Shown here: positions 18,705-28,219 of the stretch, piece after piece
Layout: each line of letters starts with the position of its first letter
Position numbering within the stretch: position 1 is the stretch's first letter
Assembly (NCBI RefSeq): GCF_001500025.1
Contig: NZ_LQIW01000012.1
Span: 372,001-436,000, forward strand
Direction: 5' to 3'
Length of the DNA stretch: 64,000 nt
From: Mycobacterium sp. IS-1590
GTDB taxonomy: Bacteria; Actinomycetota; Actinomycetes; Mycobacteriales; Mycobacteriaceae
Made by a program: the position numbers and the translations under genes
The notes under the pieces: model-generated
Database searches by the model: none
What the model saw: only the letters and a program-made list of their open reading frames with translations
Told to the model about the DNA's origin: nothing

Positions 18705-21700
18705 TCAGTTGGCGGCGCCGACCAGTTCCTGTCCGCGCATGCGCTGGCTGATCACCGCGGTGATGCCGTCGTCGCGCATGGTGACCCCGTACAGCGCGTC
18801 GGCGACCTCCATCGTCGGCTTCTGATGGGTGATGACGATCAGCTGGGAGCGCTCGCGCAGCTGCTCGAACAAACTGATCAGTCGGCGCAGGTTCACATCG
18901 TCGAGCGCCGCCTCCACCTCGTCCATCACGTAGAACGGCGAGGGCCTCGCGCGGAAGATCGCGACGAGCATCGCGACCGCGGTCAACGACTTCTCGCCGC
19001 CGGACAGCAGCGACAGCCGCTTGATCTTCTTGCCGGGTGGCCGCGCCTCGACCTCGATGCCGGTGGTCAGCATGTCGTTGGGATCGGTGAGCAGCAGCCG
19101 GCCTTCGCCACCGGGGAAAAGCGTCGAAAACACCTGTGTGAACTCGCGTTCCACGTCGGCGTACGCCTCGGTGAACACCTGCAGGATGCGCGCGTCCACG
19201 TCCTCGATCACGTCGAGGAGGTCCTTTCGCGCACCCTTGACGTCCTCGAGTTGGGTTGACAGGAAGTTGTAGCGCTCCTCGAGCGCGGCGAACTCCTCGA
19301 GCGCCAGCGGATTGACCCGCCCCAGCTCGTTGAGCTCCCGCTCGGCCTTCTTGGCGCGCCGTTCCTGCGTCGCCCTGTCGAACGGCATCGGGGCGGGTGC
19401 GATGACCTGCTCGCCGCGCTCGCGCGCCTGCTCGTACTCGGCCATCTCCAATTCCGTTGGCGGAAGGGGCACGTCGGGGCCGTACTCGGCAATGAGGTCT
19501 GCGGTCGCCATGCCGAACTGCTCGAGGACCTGCTCTTCGAGCTGTTCGATCCGCAGTGCGGCCTGCGCCTTGGCGACCTCGTCCTTGTGCAGCGCCTCGG
19601 TGAGGCCGTTGACCTTGGCCGTGAGCTCGTTGACCTCGTCGCGTGCCTTGGAGAGCGCCGCGGCGCGGTGCTGCCGTTCGGCGGCCACTTCGTCGCGGGC
19701 ACGCGACGCCACCGCCACGACGGCGCTGAGCCGTTGCGCGACAGCGCGACCCGATTCCGCGACCGCGGCGGCCACGGCCGCTGCATGTCGACGAGCCTCG
19801 CGCGCACGCATCGCGCGCAGTCTGGCCTCACGTTCGGCAGCAGCGGCTCGGCGCAGCGAATCTGCCTTTCCGCGAACGGCGTTCGCACGTTCTTCGGCGG
19901 TACGCACCGCCAACCGGGCCTCCACCTCGGCGCCGCGGGCCGCCTCGGCCGCTGCTGTCGTCTCCTGCCGGTTGACAGGCTCGGCTTCGAACGTCGGCTC
20001 CTGCTGTGCGTTGTGCAGCCGCTGCTCGAGCTGGGTGAGTTCATCGACGGTTCGGGAACGATTGGCTTCCAGCTCATTTCGCTGCTGGATCAGCCGCTGC
20101 CATTCGTCGTCGGCCGAACGGGCGTCCTGACCGAGTCGACCCAACTGCTCGTAGATCGCCGAGATCGCCGCGTCGGATTCGTTCAGCGCGGCCAGCGCCT
20201 GCTCCGCGGCGTCCTGACGACTGGCCTGTTCGGCCAGCGCGCCCGACAGAGCCGCCGACAGCTCGTTGACCTGCTTTTCGGCCTCGGCGAGCTCGGCGCG
20301 CGCCTTCTCGACCTCCGATGCGATCTCGAGCGTGCTGGGTTTGCGATCCGACCCGCCGCTGACCCATCCCGGGCCCACGAGGTCACCGTCGGTGGTGACC
20401 GCCCGCAGCGTCGGATGCGCTGCGACCGCGTCCAGCGCAGCGGCCAGGTCCGAGACCACCACGACGTCGGAGAGCATGGCGCGCACCGCACCCTGCAGTC
20501 GCGGTGGCGCCTCGACCAGATCCACCGCGCGCACCGCACCGCCGGGCAACGACTGTGCCTGCGGCACTTCGCGGTTCGGCCAATCGCTGAGCACGATCGC
20601 CGCACGGCCGCCGTCGGACTCCTTGAGCGCCGCGACCGCTGCGCGGGCGGCCCCCGGGCTCTCGGCGGCCACCGCGTCGGCCGCGGCACCGAGCACCGCC
20701 GCGACGGCCACCTCGTAGCCGCTGCGTACCTTCAGCAGGTTGGCGACCGAACCGAGAAGCCCTGCCCCACTGCGGTTCTTCTGCAGCCACGCGGCGCCGT
20801 CCTTGCGGTCGAGGCCCACCGAGAGGGCTTCGATACGCGCTCGCAGCGAGGCCACCTGCCGTTCGGCGCCGCGCTCGGCGGCCTGCAGTTCGGCGACCCG
20901 TTCGTCGGCGAGCCGCAGGGCGGCGACCGTCCGATCGTGGTGTTCGTCGAGCCCGACCTCGCCGGCGTCGAGTTCACCGACGCGACTCTGCACGGTCTCG
21001 AACTCGGCCTGGGTCTGCTGCGCGCGGGTGGCGGCCTCGTCGATGGTGCCGGTGAGGCGGGCGACGGTCTCATCGATCGATTCCACGCGGGTGCGCATCG
21101 TGTCGACCTGGCCGGCCAGCCGCGCCAGACCCTCGCGGCGGTCGGCTTCGGCCCGCGCGGCGGCAAGGTGCGCACGTTCGGCCTCGGCGGCGATGCGCTC
21201 GCGTTCGGTGAGTTCGGCGCGGGCCGCCTCGAGCTTTCCGCGCGACTCGGTCAACTCGCCGAGCAGCCGGCGCTCTTGTTCGGCGACCTCGTCGGCTTGG
21301 GCGTCCAGGGCGTCGGGATCCGGGCCCGTCGACGCCTCGGGCTCGGTGTCGAGATGCTGTGCGCGCTCGTTGGCGATGCGGACCGTCGCGCCGACGCGTT
21401 CGGCGAGGGCGGACAGCGCGAACCACGTCTGCTGAGCCGCGTCCGCGCGTTCGCTCAGGCTGCCCACCGCCGCCTCATGCGCGGCCAGCTCGGCGGTCTT
21501 GGCTTCCAGCCGCGTCGCGATCTCATCGTGTTCGCGCCGCAGCGTGGTCTCGGCCTGGTTGGTGTTGTCGAACTCGGCGCGGCGGGTGACCAGGTCGTCG
21601 GCGGCCAGCCGCAACCGCGCGTCGCGCAGATCGGCCTGGATGGTCTGGGCGCGCCGGGCCATCTCGGCCTGCCGTCCGAGCGGTTTGAGTTGACGACGCA

Positions 21701-22292
21701 GTTCGGTGGTCAGGTCGGTCAGCCGGTTCAGGTTGGCCGACATCGCGTCGAGCTTGCGGACCGCTTTCTCCTTGCGCTTGCGGTGTTTGAGGACACCGGC
21801 GGCCTCCTCGATGAACGCCCGCCGGTCCTCGGGGCGCGACTCGAGGATCTCGGAGAGCTTCCCCTGTCCGACGATGACATGCATCTCGCGGCCGATGCCG
21901 GAGTCCGACAGCAGTTCCTGGACGTCCATCAACCGGCAGCTGCTGCCGTTGATCTCGTACTCGCTGCCGCCGTCGCGGAACATCCGCCGGGTGATCGACA
22001 CCTCGGAGTACTCGATCGGCAGCGAGTTGTCGGAGTTGTCGATCGTCACCGTCACCTCGGCGCGACCCAGCGGCGGGCGCGACGACGTCCCCGCGAAGAT
22101 GACGTCCTCCATTTTGCCGCCGCGCAGCGTCTTGGCGCCCTGCTCACCCATCACCCAGGTGAGCGCGTCGACGACATTGGACTTGCCCGAGCCATTGGGC
22201 CCGACCACGCACGTGATGCCTGGCTCGAAGCGCAGAGTCGTCGGCGAAGCAAACGACTTGAAGCCCTTCAGGGTCAGACTCTTGAGGTGCAC
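18705..22292 (-). CDS. smc: Chromosome segregation protein SMC
   Basis: Condensin ATPase that organises and segregates the chromosome. The 1195-residue protein has the N-terminal ATPase half ([10 protein letters not shown]; Walker [10 protein letters not shown]), a long coiled coil interrupted by the hinge (about 500-650; [10 protein letters not shown] at its end), and the C-terminal half with signature [13 protein letters not shown] and Walker [15 protein letters not shown] take GTG at 22292 (protein starting [11 protein letters not shown]), which matches the family start; a GTG at 22304 would add four residues. The gene follows acyP closely. ScpA/ScpB are not in the window. Confidence 0.96.
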   Translation of the reverse strand: MHLKSLTLKGFKSFASPTTLRFEPGITCVVGPNGSGKSNVVDALTWVMGEQGAKTLRGGKMEDVIFAGTSSRPPLGRAEVTVTIDNSDNSLPIEYSEVSITRRMFRDGGSEYEINGSSCRLMDVQELLSDSGIGREMHVIVGQGKLSEILESRPEDRRAFIEEAAGVLKHRKRKEKAVRKLDAMSANLNRLTDLTTELRRQLKPLGRQAEMARRAQTIQADLRDARLRLAADDLVTRRAEFDNTNQAETTLRREHDEIATRLEAKTAELAAHEAAVGSLSERADAAQQTWFALSALAERVGATVRIANERAQHLDTEPEASTGPDPDALDAQADEVAEQERRLLGELTESRGKLEAARAELTERERIAAEAERAHLAAARAEADRREGLARLAGQVDTMRTRVESIDETVARLTGTIDEAATRAQQTQAEFETVQSRVGELDAGEVGLDEHHDRTVAALRLADERVAELQAAERGAERQVASLRARIEALSVGLDRKDGAAWLQKNRSGAGLLGSVANLLKVRSGYEVAVAAVLGAAADAVAAESPGAARAAVAALKESDGGRAAIVLSDWPNREVPQAQSLPGGAVRAVDLVEAPPRLQGAVRAMLSDVVVVSDLAAALDAVAAHPTLRAVTTDGDLVGPGWVSGGSDRKPSTLEIASEVEKARAELAEAEKQVNELSAALSGALAEQASRQDAAEQALAALNESDAAISAIYEQLGRLGQDARSADDEWQRLIQQRNELEANRSRTVDELTQLEQRLHNAQQEPTFEAEPVNRQETTAAAEAARGAEVEARLAVRTAEERANAVRGKADSLRRAAAAEREARLRAMRAREARRHAAAVAAAVAESGRAVAQRLSAVVAVASRARDEVAAERQHRAAALSKARDEVNELTAKVNGLTEALHKDEVAKAQAALRIEQLEEQVLEQFGMATADLIAEYGPDVPLPPTELEMAEYEQARERGEQVIAPAPMPFDRATQERRAKKAERELNELGRVNPLALEEFAALEERYNFLSTQLEDVKGARKDLLDVIEDVDARILQVFTEAYADVEREFTQVFSTLFPGGEGRLLLTDPNDMLTTGIEVEARPPGKKIKRLSLLSGGEKSLTAVAMLVAIFRARPSPFYVMDEVEAALDDVNLRRLISLFEQLRERSQLIVITHQKPTMEVADALYGVTMRDDGITAVISQRMRGQELVGAAN

Positions 22293-22318
22293 GACGTGCC
22301 ACACTACCGCCGCGGCGG

Positions 22319-22606
22319 CTATCGCTCGGTGAACCCTTGTAGCGAGTCGCGAGGTTCTGTGAAGTCGGCGACGACGTTGTCGACCCGGCCCGGTGTTTCT
22401 CCGCTTTGCAGCAGGTCAAGCAGCCGCTGACAGGATTCGCGCGGGCCCTGGGCGACGACTTGAACCCGGCCGTCGGGCTTGTTCGCGGCGAATCCGGTCA
22501 GCCCGAGTTCCAGGGCGCGGGCGCGCGTCCACCACCGAAACCCGACACCCTGGACGCGCCCGTGCACCCAAGCGGTCAGGCGTACCTCAGCTAACTCCTG
22601 CATCAT
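22319..22606 (-). CDS. acyP: Acylphosphatase
   Basis: Small cytoplasmic enzyme that hydrolyses carboxyl-phosphate bonds in acyl phosphates. The 95-residue protein has the catalytic loop [11 protein letters not shown] (the Arg binds phosphate) and the catalytic Asn region [16 protein letters not shown]. The start lies within the last 20 bases of the osmC-like gene, so coupling is likely; ATG codons at 22606 and 22603 are both possible. It precedes smc, as in M. tuberculosis (Rv2922A). Confidence 0.94.
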   Translation of the reverse strand: MMQELAEVRLTAWVHGRVQGVGFRWWTRARALELGLTGFAANKPDGRVQVVAQGPRESCQRLLDLLQSGETPGRVDNVVADFTEPRDSLQGFTER

Positions 22607-23003
22607 CTACCTCAAATGTCACTTGGGTCCCAGACTTGAGGGTGCGGCCGACGGTGCAGACCTGGTCGACGGCGCGCTCGACCACCGTGAGCACCCGCGC
22701 CCGCTCCTGCTCGGAGAGCCCGGACAGGTCGAGTTCCATCCGCTCTTCGAGCAGCGGGTAGCGCTCCTGCTCGCGGTCGGCCGCCCCGGAGACGCGAATC
22801 GTGGTGCGGTACTGCTCGCCGAGGCGCCGCTGCAGGGGCACGTCGCTGGCCATCCCACTGCAGGCTGCCAGCGCGATCTTCAACAGCTCGCCCGGGGTGA
22901 AGACGCCCTCGACGTCCTCGCCGCCGACGAGCACCTCCGCACCGCGCGAGCTGCGGCCGACATACCGTCGCTGTCCCGTGCGCTCAACCCAGAGTTCGGT
23001 CAT
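22587..23003 (-). CDS. OsmC/Ohr-family peroxide-reductase-like protein
   Basis: A 138-residue protein of the OsmC family (Rv2923c-like), thiol peroxidases acting on organic hydroperoxides. It has the two conserved cysteines, one in [13 protein letters not shown] and one in [10 protein letters not shown], at the expected positions. The ATG at 23003 is preceded by GGGAAG; the frame is open further upstream but runs into the inverted-repeat element. The C-terminus overlaps the acyP start by 20 bases. The reductant and substrate are not evident from sequence. Confidence 0.9.
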   Translation of the reverse strand: MTELWVERTGQRRYVGRSSRGAEVLVGGEDVEGVFTPGELLKIALAACSGMASDVPLQRRLGEQYRTTIRVSGAADREQERYPLLEERMELDLSGLSEQERARVLTVVERAVDQVCTVGRTLKSGTQVTFEVDDAGVS

Positions 23004-23033
23004 GTCTTCCCTTTCCGCGAGAGTCCCCTTGTT

Positions 23034-23226
23034 CCGCGAGCGTGCGTGTCTGCACACGACACGCCGCCGTAGGACACCGGTTTGGGCACGCTCGCCGCCG
23101 CGCGAGCGTGCAGTGTTGCAGTGGCGGCGCCGTGTCGCAGTTCTTTGCGCACATTCGTCGAGGCGCGAATGTGCGGGAAGTGCTGAAATTTCGCGGCGTG
23201 TCGTGTGCAGACACGCACGCTCGCGG
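23034..23226. repeat. Repeat element with 34-bp perfect terminal inverted repeats, copy 2
   Basis: The left arm (23034-23067) and right arm (23193-23226) are exact reverse complements over 34 bases, with 125 bases between. The shared core is CGCGAGCGTGCGTGTCTG then CACACGACAC; copy 1 at 9819 has CCCACGACAC. Inside is a further hairpin (GCACATTCG and CGAATGTGC, about 23149-23174). The interior beside the right arm matches the interior of copy 1 when that copy is reversed, so the two are inverted relative to each other. It fills the 235-nt gap between mutM and the osmC-like gene, in an otherwise tightly packed run. Confidence 0.85.
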
Positions 23227-23238
23227 GAAGGAGCGCGG

Positions 23239-24096
23239 TCATGTCCGTCGCACCCTCGGCCGGGGCTGGCATTTCGGGCAGTAGAACGACGAGCGGTTCA
23301 TGAACTTCTCCCGCCGCATGACTGCCCCGCAACGCCGACACGGTTCCCCTTCGCGTCCGTAGGCGTCCAGCGACCGGTCGAAGTAGCCCGACTCGCCGTT
23401 GACGTTGACATACAGCGAGTCGAAGGACGTCCCGCCCTGCGCCAGCGCCTCGCTCATCACCTCGGCGGCCGCGTCGAGCACTTCGGCCAGCTTCGGTCGG
23501 CTCAGAGACGACGCCGGCCGGGCCCCGTTGATTTTGGCGCGCCACAGCGCCTCGTCGGCATAGATGTTGCCGATGCCCGACACCACGGTCTGGTCGAGCA
23601 GTTGACGTTTGATTTCGGAGTGCTTGCCGCGCAAGACCTTCACGACACCATCCCGGTCAAAGCGCGGGTCGAGTGGGTCACGCGCGAGATGTGCGACCGG
23701 CACCGGAACGTCGGTCCCGTCGACGGTGACCATGTCGGTGAGCATCCACCCGCCGAACGTGCGCTGGTCGACGAAGCTCAGCGCGGTCCCGTCGTCCAGA
23801 AGCGCGGCGATGCGCAGGTGGTCCTCCCGCGGCAGCGGCCCGAGCAGCATCTGTCCGCTCATTCCGAGGTGCACGACCAGCGCGGAGCCGTCGTCCAGAG
23901 TCAGCCACAGGTACTTACCCCGCCGCCCGGTACCGGTGATCGTGCTGTCGAGCAGGCGCGCCGTCAGATCCGCGGGACCGGCCTCGTGCCGTCGCACCGC
24001 GCGCGGATGATGTACGCGCACAGCGGTGATGGTCTTGTCGACGACGTGTGCGTCCAATCCGCGGCGGACGACCTCGACTTCGGGAAGCTCAGGCAT
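23239..24096 (-). CDS. mutM: Formamidopyrimidine-DNA glycosylase
   Basis: Bifunctional base-excision enzyme that removes 8-oxoguanine and formamidopyrimidines. The 285-residue protein starts [10 protein letters not shown], exposing the catalytic Pro2 and Glu3. It has the conserved Lys in GRRGKYLWL, the helix-two-turn-helix [11 protein letters not shown], and a C-terminal zinc finger (CRRCG with CPKC). The ATG at 24096 overlaps the rnc stop by 8 bases; a TTG three bases earlier would displace the catalytic Pro and is rejected. Confidence 0.97.
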   Translation of the reverse strand: MPELPEVEVVRRGLDAHVVDKTITAVRVHHPRAVRRHEAGPADLTARLLDSTITGTGRRGKYLWLTLDDGSALVVHLGMSGQMLLGPLPREDHLRIAALLDDGTALSFVDQRTFGGWMLTDMVTVDGTDVPVPVAHLARDPLDPRFDRDGVVKVLRGKHSEIKRQLLDQTVVSGIGNIYADEALWRAKINGARPASSLSRPKLAEVLDAAAEVMSEALAQGGTSFDSLYVNVNGESGYFDRSLDAYGREGEPCRRCGAVMRREKFMNRSSFYCPKCQPRPRVRRT

Positions 24097-24787
24097 CAAC
24101 CTCTGCGGTCAGCGCGTTCCACGCCGCCGCGGCCGCCTTGAGCTCGGCCTCCTTCTTGGTGCGCCCGACGCCCCTGCCGTATTCGGTGTCGGTGACGACG
24201 ACCGTCGCGGTGAACTCCTTGTCGTGGTCTGGTCCCGTCGAGGTGACGACGTAGGCCGGCGCGCCCAGGCCCCGCGAGGCGGTCAATTCCTGCAGGCTGC
24301 TCTTCCAGTCAAGCCCGGCTCCCAATGTGGGCGCGGTGTCCAGCAGTTTGCCGAAAAGCCGAAGGATGACGTCGCGCACGACCGCGTTGCCATGCTCCAA
24401 ATATATTGCGCCCAACAGGGATTCGACGCCGTCGGCCAGGATGCTGGCCTTGTCCGCGCCGCCCGAGTTCAGCTCGCCTTTGCCGAGCAACAGGTAGGCG
24501 CCGAGCCCGTCATCGGACAACTGGCGACCGACGTCTGCGAGCGCCTGGGTGTTGACGATGCTGGCGCGCAGCTTGGCCAGATCGCCCTCGGACCGGTCGG
24601 GGTGCCGGTGGTAGAGCTCCTCGGTGACGGTCAGTCCGAGCACGGCGTCGCCGAGAAACTCCAGTCGCTCGTTGGTCGGCAGCCCGCCGTTCTCGTAGGA
24701 GTAGCTGCGATGAGTGAGCGCCATGGTGAGCAGTTCGTCGGGCAGCTCGACACCCAGCGCCGCCAGCAGCGCGGCGCGGTCAGTCAC
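24089..24787 (-). CDS. rnc: Ribonuclease III
   Basis: Double-strand-specific endonuclease for rRNA processing and antisense decay. The 232-residue protein has the catalytic signature [13 protein letters not shown] (Glu43, Asp47), [15 protein letters not shown], and a C-terminal double-stranded RNA-binding domain ([25 protein letters not shown]). The GTG at 24787 overlaps the DUF177 stop in the sequence GTGACTGA, indicating coupling. Its stop in turn overlaps mutM. This rnc-mutM order is conserved in actinobacteria. Confidence 0.97.
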   Translation of the reverse strand: MTDRAALLAALGVELPDELLTMALTHRSYSYENGGLPTNERLEFLGDAVLGLTVTEELYHRHPDRSEGDLAKLRASIVNTQALADVGRQLSDDGLGAYLLLGKGELNSGGADKASILADGVESLLGAIYLEHGNAVVRDVILRLFGKLLDTAPTLGAGLDWKSSLQELTASRGLGAPAYVVTSTGPDHDKEFTATVVVTDTEYGRGVGRTKKEAELKAAAAAWNALTAEVDA

Positions 24788-25379
24788 GCGTGTCCTCGCG
24801 ATCGTCGGCTCCGCCCACAGTGTCGAACATGCCGGCCAGTTTCGCCCAGCGCGGATCGATCTGCTCATGGCGGTGACCCGGTTCGGCGGTGGCCAACGCC
24901 ACGCCGCAGTCCGGGCACAGGCCCGCGCAGTCGGGCCCGCACAGCGGCGCGAACGGCAGCACCAGACCGACGGCGTCGATGATCGGCTGTTCGAGGTTGA
25001 CGGTGTCGTCCACCACGCGACCGACCTCGTCGGCTTCGGTGGTCTCGTCGGTGGCGCTGTCGGGATAGGCGAACAGTTCGGTGAGCTGAATTTCGACATC
25101 GCCGGTGACCGGCGTCAGGCATCGTGCACAGTCGCCCGACGTCGGCGCCGACACCGTCCCGGAGACCAGGACGCCCTCCGACACCGACTCGATGCGCAGG
25201 TCGAGCGCCAGCGGTGCTCCCGGCTCGATCCCGATCAGGTCGAGTCCGATGCGTGACGGGCTGGGCACCGTCTCGCAGACAGCCATCATCGACCCGGGCC
25301 GCCTACCGAGCCGGGAAATGTTGATCACGAGCGGCGATTGTGACGCGCGATGCGCCGCCGCTTTGGCATGCGTCGCCAT
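24780..25379 (-). CDS. DUF177/YceD family protein
   Basis: A 199-residue protein of the DUF177 (YceD) family, linked in several bacteria to 23S rRNA or ribosome maturation and often encoded beside rpmF. Here rpmF is not next to it, as in other mycobacteria. Cysteine clusters CARC and CGPDC-x3-CPDC suggest a zinc-binding element. It precedes rnc with an 8-base overlap, fitting a link to rRNA processing, though that is inference. Confidence 0.88.
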   Translation of the reverse strand: MATHAKAAAHRASQSPLVINISRLGRRPGSMMAVCETVPSPSRIGLDLIGIEPGAPLALDLRIESVSEGVLVSGTVSAPTSGDCARCLTPVTGDVEIQLTELFAYPDSATDETTEADEVGRVVDDTVNLEQPIIDAVGLVLPFAPLCGPDCAGLCPDCGVALATAEPGHRHEQIDPRWAKLAGMFDTVGGADDREDTRD

Positions 25380-25423
25380 GAGTATCGAGTTTACGGCGAC
25401 GGGTTATTGGCGGCCCTCCGCGC

Positions 25424-26161
25424 TCAGCGGGCCGCGTAGTCGTGCGTGCCCGCGGCCGTGCGAAGTTGGTGACGACCTCGACCGACGGAGCGCAACGTGC
25501 CGTTGAGGAAGTCCTCGAATTCGGCGAGCTTGCTGTCGACGTAGATGTCGCACTCGCCGCGCAGTCGATCGGCCTCGGCGTGGGCCGAGTCGATCAACCG
25601 CGTCGCCTCGGCGGTCGCGGTCTGCACGATCTCGGTCTGCGACACCAGACGCTGCTGTTCCTTGATGCCCTCTTGCACAGCCTTCTCGTAGGCCAGGTTG
25701 CCGCTCTCGATGAGCCGATCGGCTTCGGTCTTGGCCCGTCCGGTGCTGGCCTCGTACTCGCGCTTGGCGGTGGCGGCGACGCGGTTGGCCTCCTCGCGGG
25801 CCTCGCCGACCATCCGCTCGCTGTGCTGGCGAGCCTCGGCCACCATGCGATCGGCCTGCGCCTTGGCGTCGGCAAGCAACCGGTCAGCCTCCGCGCGGGC
25901 GTGGTTCAGGACGGAGTCCGCCTCGGCGGTGGCCGTGGACACCATCGAGTCGGAGTGGTCCTTGGCCTCGCGCAGCATCCCGTCGCGGGCATCGAGGACG
26001 TCCTGCGCATCGTCGAGCTCACCGGGAATCGCGTCCTTGATGTCGTCGATCAGCTCCAGGACATCGCCGCGGGGCACGACGCAGCCTGCCGTCATCGGCA
26101 CGCCGCGGGCTTCTTCCACAATCGCGCTCAGTTCGTCGAGCGCCTCAAAAACTCGGTACAC
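25424..26161 (-). CDS. sepIVA: DivIVA-like septal factor SepIVA
   Basis: A 245-residue coiled-coil protein, Rv2927c orthologue, essential for cell division in M. smegmatis. The N-terminus (MYRVFEALDELSAIVEEARG) resembles the DivIVA membrane-binding region. A long Ala/Glu/Arg-rich coiled coil follows, with a recurring pattern A-x-A-x-R-x-V-x-E-A (about 60-200), and a short basic tail. The start is GTG at 26161, with CTGGAGGG upstream. It is the first gene of the minus-strand run to ftsY; 44 nt separate it from DUF177. Confidence 0.92.
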   Translation of the reverse strand: MYRVFEALDELSAIVEEARGVPMTAGCVVPRGDVLELIDDIKDAIPGELDDAQDVLDARDGMLREAKDHSDSMVSTATAEADSVLNHARAEADRLLADAKAQADRMVAEARQHSERMVGEAREEANRVAATAKREYEASTGRAKTEADRLIESGNLAYEKAVQEGIKEQQRLVSQTEIVQTATAEATRLIDSAHAEADRLRGECDIYVDSKLAEFEDFLNGTLRSVGRGRHQLRTAAGTHDYAAR

Positions 26162-26500
26162 GGCAACACCCTCCAGGCGTAGTTGACAGTTACTAGTGTG
26201 CCTGGTGTTACCCCTGTGACTCAGCTTCCGCCCCGGTGTGTCGCCCGGGACCTCGGAAATTCATGGATTGCTGAGTCCCTCCACTCCCCAGGCCGCAACT
26301 CCCGGCTGAATTGCTGCTCGCATTATGTCAATCCGCATCAGAGGGGTCGAATGCAGCGGAAAAACCCGCCCCCGGTCGCCGTCACGCCATGGCGTCCGGC
26401 CGGCCGGGGGCGGGCGAGTTCTCGTCGAAACTGAACGTGTGCGCGAGAAAATCCACGATTCGCCGAACACAGGTTCAGAATCGGCGGCAGATGAGGGCGG
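26162..26500. other. Intergenic region replacing the PDIM locus position
   Basis: This 339-base stretch lies between sepIVA and the hemerythrin gene. It holds the sepIVA promoter region and the hemerythrin terminator (26361-26414). On the minus strand, TGACATAATGCG near 26320-26331 is a possible -10 region for sepIVA, but I see no matching -35. In M. tuberculosis the PDIM/PGL genes begin at this point; nothing of them is visible here. Confidence 0.55.
26360..26414 (-). terminator. Intrinsic terminator of the hemerythrin gene
   Basis: On the minus strand, CCCGCCCCCGG (26414-26404) pairs perfectly with CCGGGGGCGGG (26375-26365) across a 28-base loop that itself contains the palindrome ACGCCATGGCGT. 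Five T follow at once (26364-26360). A GC-rich stem plus T run is rare in mycobacteria and makes this a strong call. It lies 87 nt after the hemerythrin stop. Confidence 0.8.
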
Positions 26501-27067
26501 CTATTTCACCGCCGCGCCGATGAGGTCACGAGCCCGGTCGAGCATCGAGGCGAACGGTCCGAGCGCGAAATTGGCCTTGGCCGACTCGACGCCGGCGTGC
26601 GGGTGGGTCGGCGCGATCGCCTCGGCGGCCTGAACGGCGCCCGCCATCCGCTTGAGGTCGTCACCGTCGAGGTTCTTCTGCAGGTGGCTGAACTCCTCGC
26701 GCTCCTCGAGCTCGGCGTGCTCGATCACGTCCTCGCGGAACTTCTTGAGCTCGTCGATGAACTCCTTGGACCCGATGTCCATCTTCTCCAGCCGCGAGAG
26801 GAACTCCTTGGCCTCGTGCTCCTCCTTGAGACGGGCGTCGACGATCGCCTCGCCGTCGGCGACCTCCTTGCGGGCGCGCGGGTGGACCACCATCTCCTCG
26901 GCGGTCTCGTGGACGGCCAGCAGCTGCCGCAGGTCGGCGAACGCCTTCTCACGCGCTTCGGTTTCCGATGCGTTCAGCACTTCTTCGAACAGGTCCTTGA
27001 TCAGGTTGTGTTGATCGGTCAGAAACTTCACGACGTCGTCGGTGTTCTGGACGAACGTTTCAGCCAT
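26501..27067 (-). CDS. Hemerythrin HHE domain protein
   Basis: A 188-residue hemerythrin-like protein predicted to hold a diiron centre in a four-helix bundle. Candidate ligands are in DQHNLIKDLFEE, HETAEEMVVHP, EEHEAKEF and EHAELEEREEF. Mycobacterial members have been linked to peroxide response and SigF control. The ATG at 27067 follows AGGAGG; the upstream ATG at 27085 lies before that ribosome binding site. It has its own strong terminator and a SigF-like promoter overlapping the coaD stop. It sits where M. tuberculosis has the PDIM block. Confidence 0.9.
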   Translation of the reverse strand: MAETFVQNTDDVVKFLTDQHNLIKDLFEEVLNASETEAREKAFADLRQLLAVHETAEEMVVHPRARKEVADGEAIVDARLKEEHEAKEFLSRLEKMDIGSKEFIDELKKFREDVIEHAELEEREEFSHLQKNLDGDDLKRMAGAVQAAEAIAPTHPHAGVESAKANFALGPFASMLDRARDLIGAAVK

Positions 27068-27130
27068 GGCAGAAACCTCCTGCATTTCGGTAGTGGTGGG
27101 GGCGCGAATGGGCTGTGCGCCTCCACCTGA

Positions 27131-27156
27131 CTACCCCGACTGAAGCGGGTTAACCC
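27131..27156 (-). promoter_or_regulatory. SigF-like promoter of the hemerythrin gene
   Basis: Minus strand: GGGTTAA (27156-27150), then GGGTAG (27136-27131), with 14 bases between GTTA and GGGTA. This fits the SigB/SigF class (GTTT...GGGTAT). The same GTT-n-N14-GGGTA layout precedes the polyprenyl synthase gene at the right end of the window. Transcription would start near 27123, leaving about 56 nt of leader. Confidence 0.5.
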
Positions 27157-27629
27157 TGGCCGAGCTTGGCCTGCAGGCGCGTGTTGACCGCGGCCGGAAG
27201 CAGTTCGGAGACGTCGCCGCCCATGGACGCGACCTCCTTGGCCAACGACGACGACACGAACGAGTATTGCGGCGTCGCGGCGACGAAGAACGTGTCGACG
27301 CCCGCGATGTGCTTGTTCATCTGCGCCATCTGCAGTTCGTATTCGAAGTCGGCGCCGCTGCGCAGACCCTTGACGATCGCTGTGACGCCGCGCTGCCGGG
27401 CGAAATCGACCACCAGGCCCTGACCCGATTCGACGCGAAGGTTCGGCAGGTGCTCGGTGGACTCCTCGATCATCGCGATGCGCTCGTCGAGCGTGAACAT
27501 CCCCTTTTTGTTGGGGTTGACCAGAACGGCGACGATCACCTCGTCGAACTGCGCGGCCGCGCGCTCGAAGATGTCGACGTGGCCGAGGGTGACCGGGTCG
27601 AAGGATCCGGGGCATACCGCGCCGCTCAT
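27150..27629 (-). CDS. coaD: Phosphopantetheine adenylyltransferase
   Basis: Fourth enzyme of coenzyme A synthesis: 4'-phosphopantetheine plus ATP gives dephospho-CoA. The 159-residue protein starts [17 protein letters not shown], containing the nucleotidyltransferase motif [10 protein letters not shown]. It also has [12 protein letters not shown] and the C-terminal SSSLAKEVA that closes the active site. The upstream part of the open frame is not protein-like, so ATG at 27629 is the start. It follows rsmD by 11 nt, a pairing conserved across many bacteria. Confidence 0.97.
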   Translation of the reverse strand: MSGAVCPGSFDPVTLGHVDIFERAAAQFDEVIVAVLVNPNKKGMFTLDERIAMIEESTEHLPNLRVESGQGLVVDFARQRGVTAIVKGLRSGADFEYELQMAQMNKHIAGVDTFFVAATPQYSFVSSSLAKEVASMGGDVSELLPAAVNTRLQAKLGQG

Positions 27630-27640
27630 GAGCGAAGACG

Positions 27641-28219
27641 CTAGCAGGGTCGCTCCGGGGCCTCGGCAAGCTCCAGGCGGGTGTCGCCGTAGGTGCGCGA
27701 CGGCCAGACGTGCCACCCCGGCGGCCACGTCAGAGGCCGTCCACTCGCCGCGCGCTCCACGACGACGACGGTTCCCGGTCCGGCCCAACCCCGTTCGGTG
27801 AGCAGCGTCAGCACCGACTCGACCTCCTCGGCGGTGACGTCGTACGGCGGATCGGCAAGGACGAGGTCGACCGGTCGCGTGCAGCCCGCGGTCAGCACAT
27901 CGGCGACGGCACCGCGCCGCACGCTCGCCCCGGTGACGCCGAGCGCCGCGATGTTGTCGGCGATGACTTGCGCGGCGCGCCGGTCGGACTCGACGAATGT
28001 CGCCTCCGCCGCACCGCGCGAGAGTGCCTCGAGCCCGAGTGCACCCGACCCGGCGTACAGATCGAGCACCGCGATCCCGCCGAACTCGACGCGCGCGGCC
28101 AGCACGTTGAACAACGATTCCCGCACCCGGTCGGTGGTGGGACGGGTTCCTCCCCCAGACCTGTTCTGGGGCACGGTGATTCGTCGACCGCCCAGCGCGC
28201 CGGCGATGATGCGGGTCAG
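27641..28219 (-). CDS. rsmD: 16S rRNA (guanine966-N2)-methyltransferase, apparent CTG start
   Basis: Methylates G966 of 16S rRNA. The 192-residue protein has the SAM motif [17 protein letters not shown] and the catalytic LADPPYDV. Family members start MTRIIGG; here the aligned residues are LTRIIAG, and the codon at 28219 is CTG. No ATG, GTG or TTG lies in frame nearby upstream. The next downstream GTG would delete the conserved [11 protein letters not shown] segment. The CTG overlaps the pyc stop as CTGA, mimicking the usual ATGA coupling. I therefore annotate a CTG start; experimental proof is lacking. Confidence 0.85.
   Translation of the reverse strand: MTRIIAGALGGRRITVPQNRSGGGTRPTTDRVRESLFNVLAARVEFGGIAVLDLYAGSGALGLEALSRGAAEATFVESDRRAAQVIADNIAALGVTGASVRRGAVADVLTAGCTRPVDLVLADPPYDVTAEEVESVLTLLTERGWAGPGTVVVVERAASGRPLTWPPGWHVWPSRTYGDTRLELAEAPERPC

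Noticed and set aside
19587..22430. 947-codon open frame on the plus strand antisense to smc
   Set aside because: It mirrors the smc codons; the translation is Arg/Gly/Leu-rich, lacks domains and has no ribosome binding site. Long antisense frames are expected in high-GC DNA.
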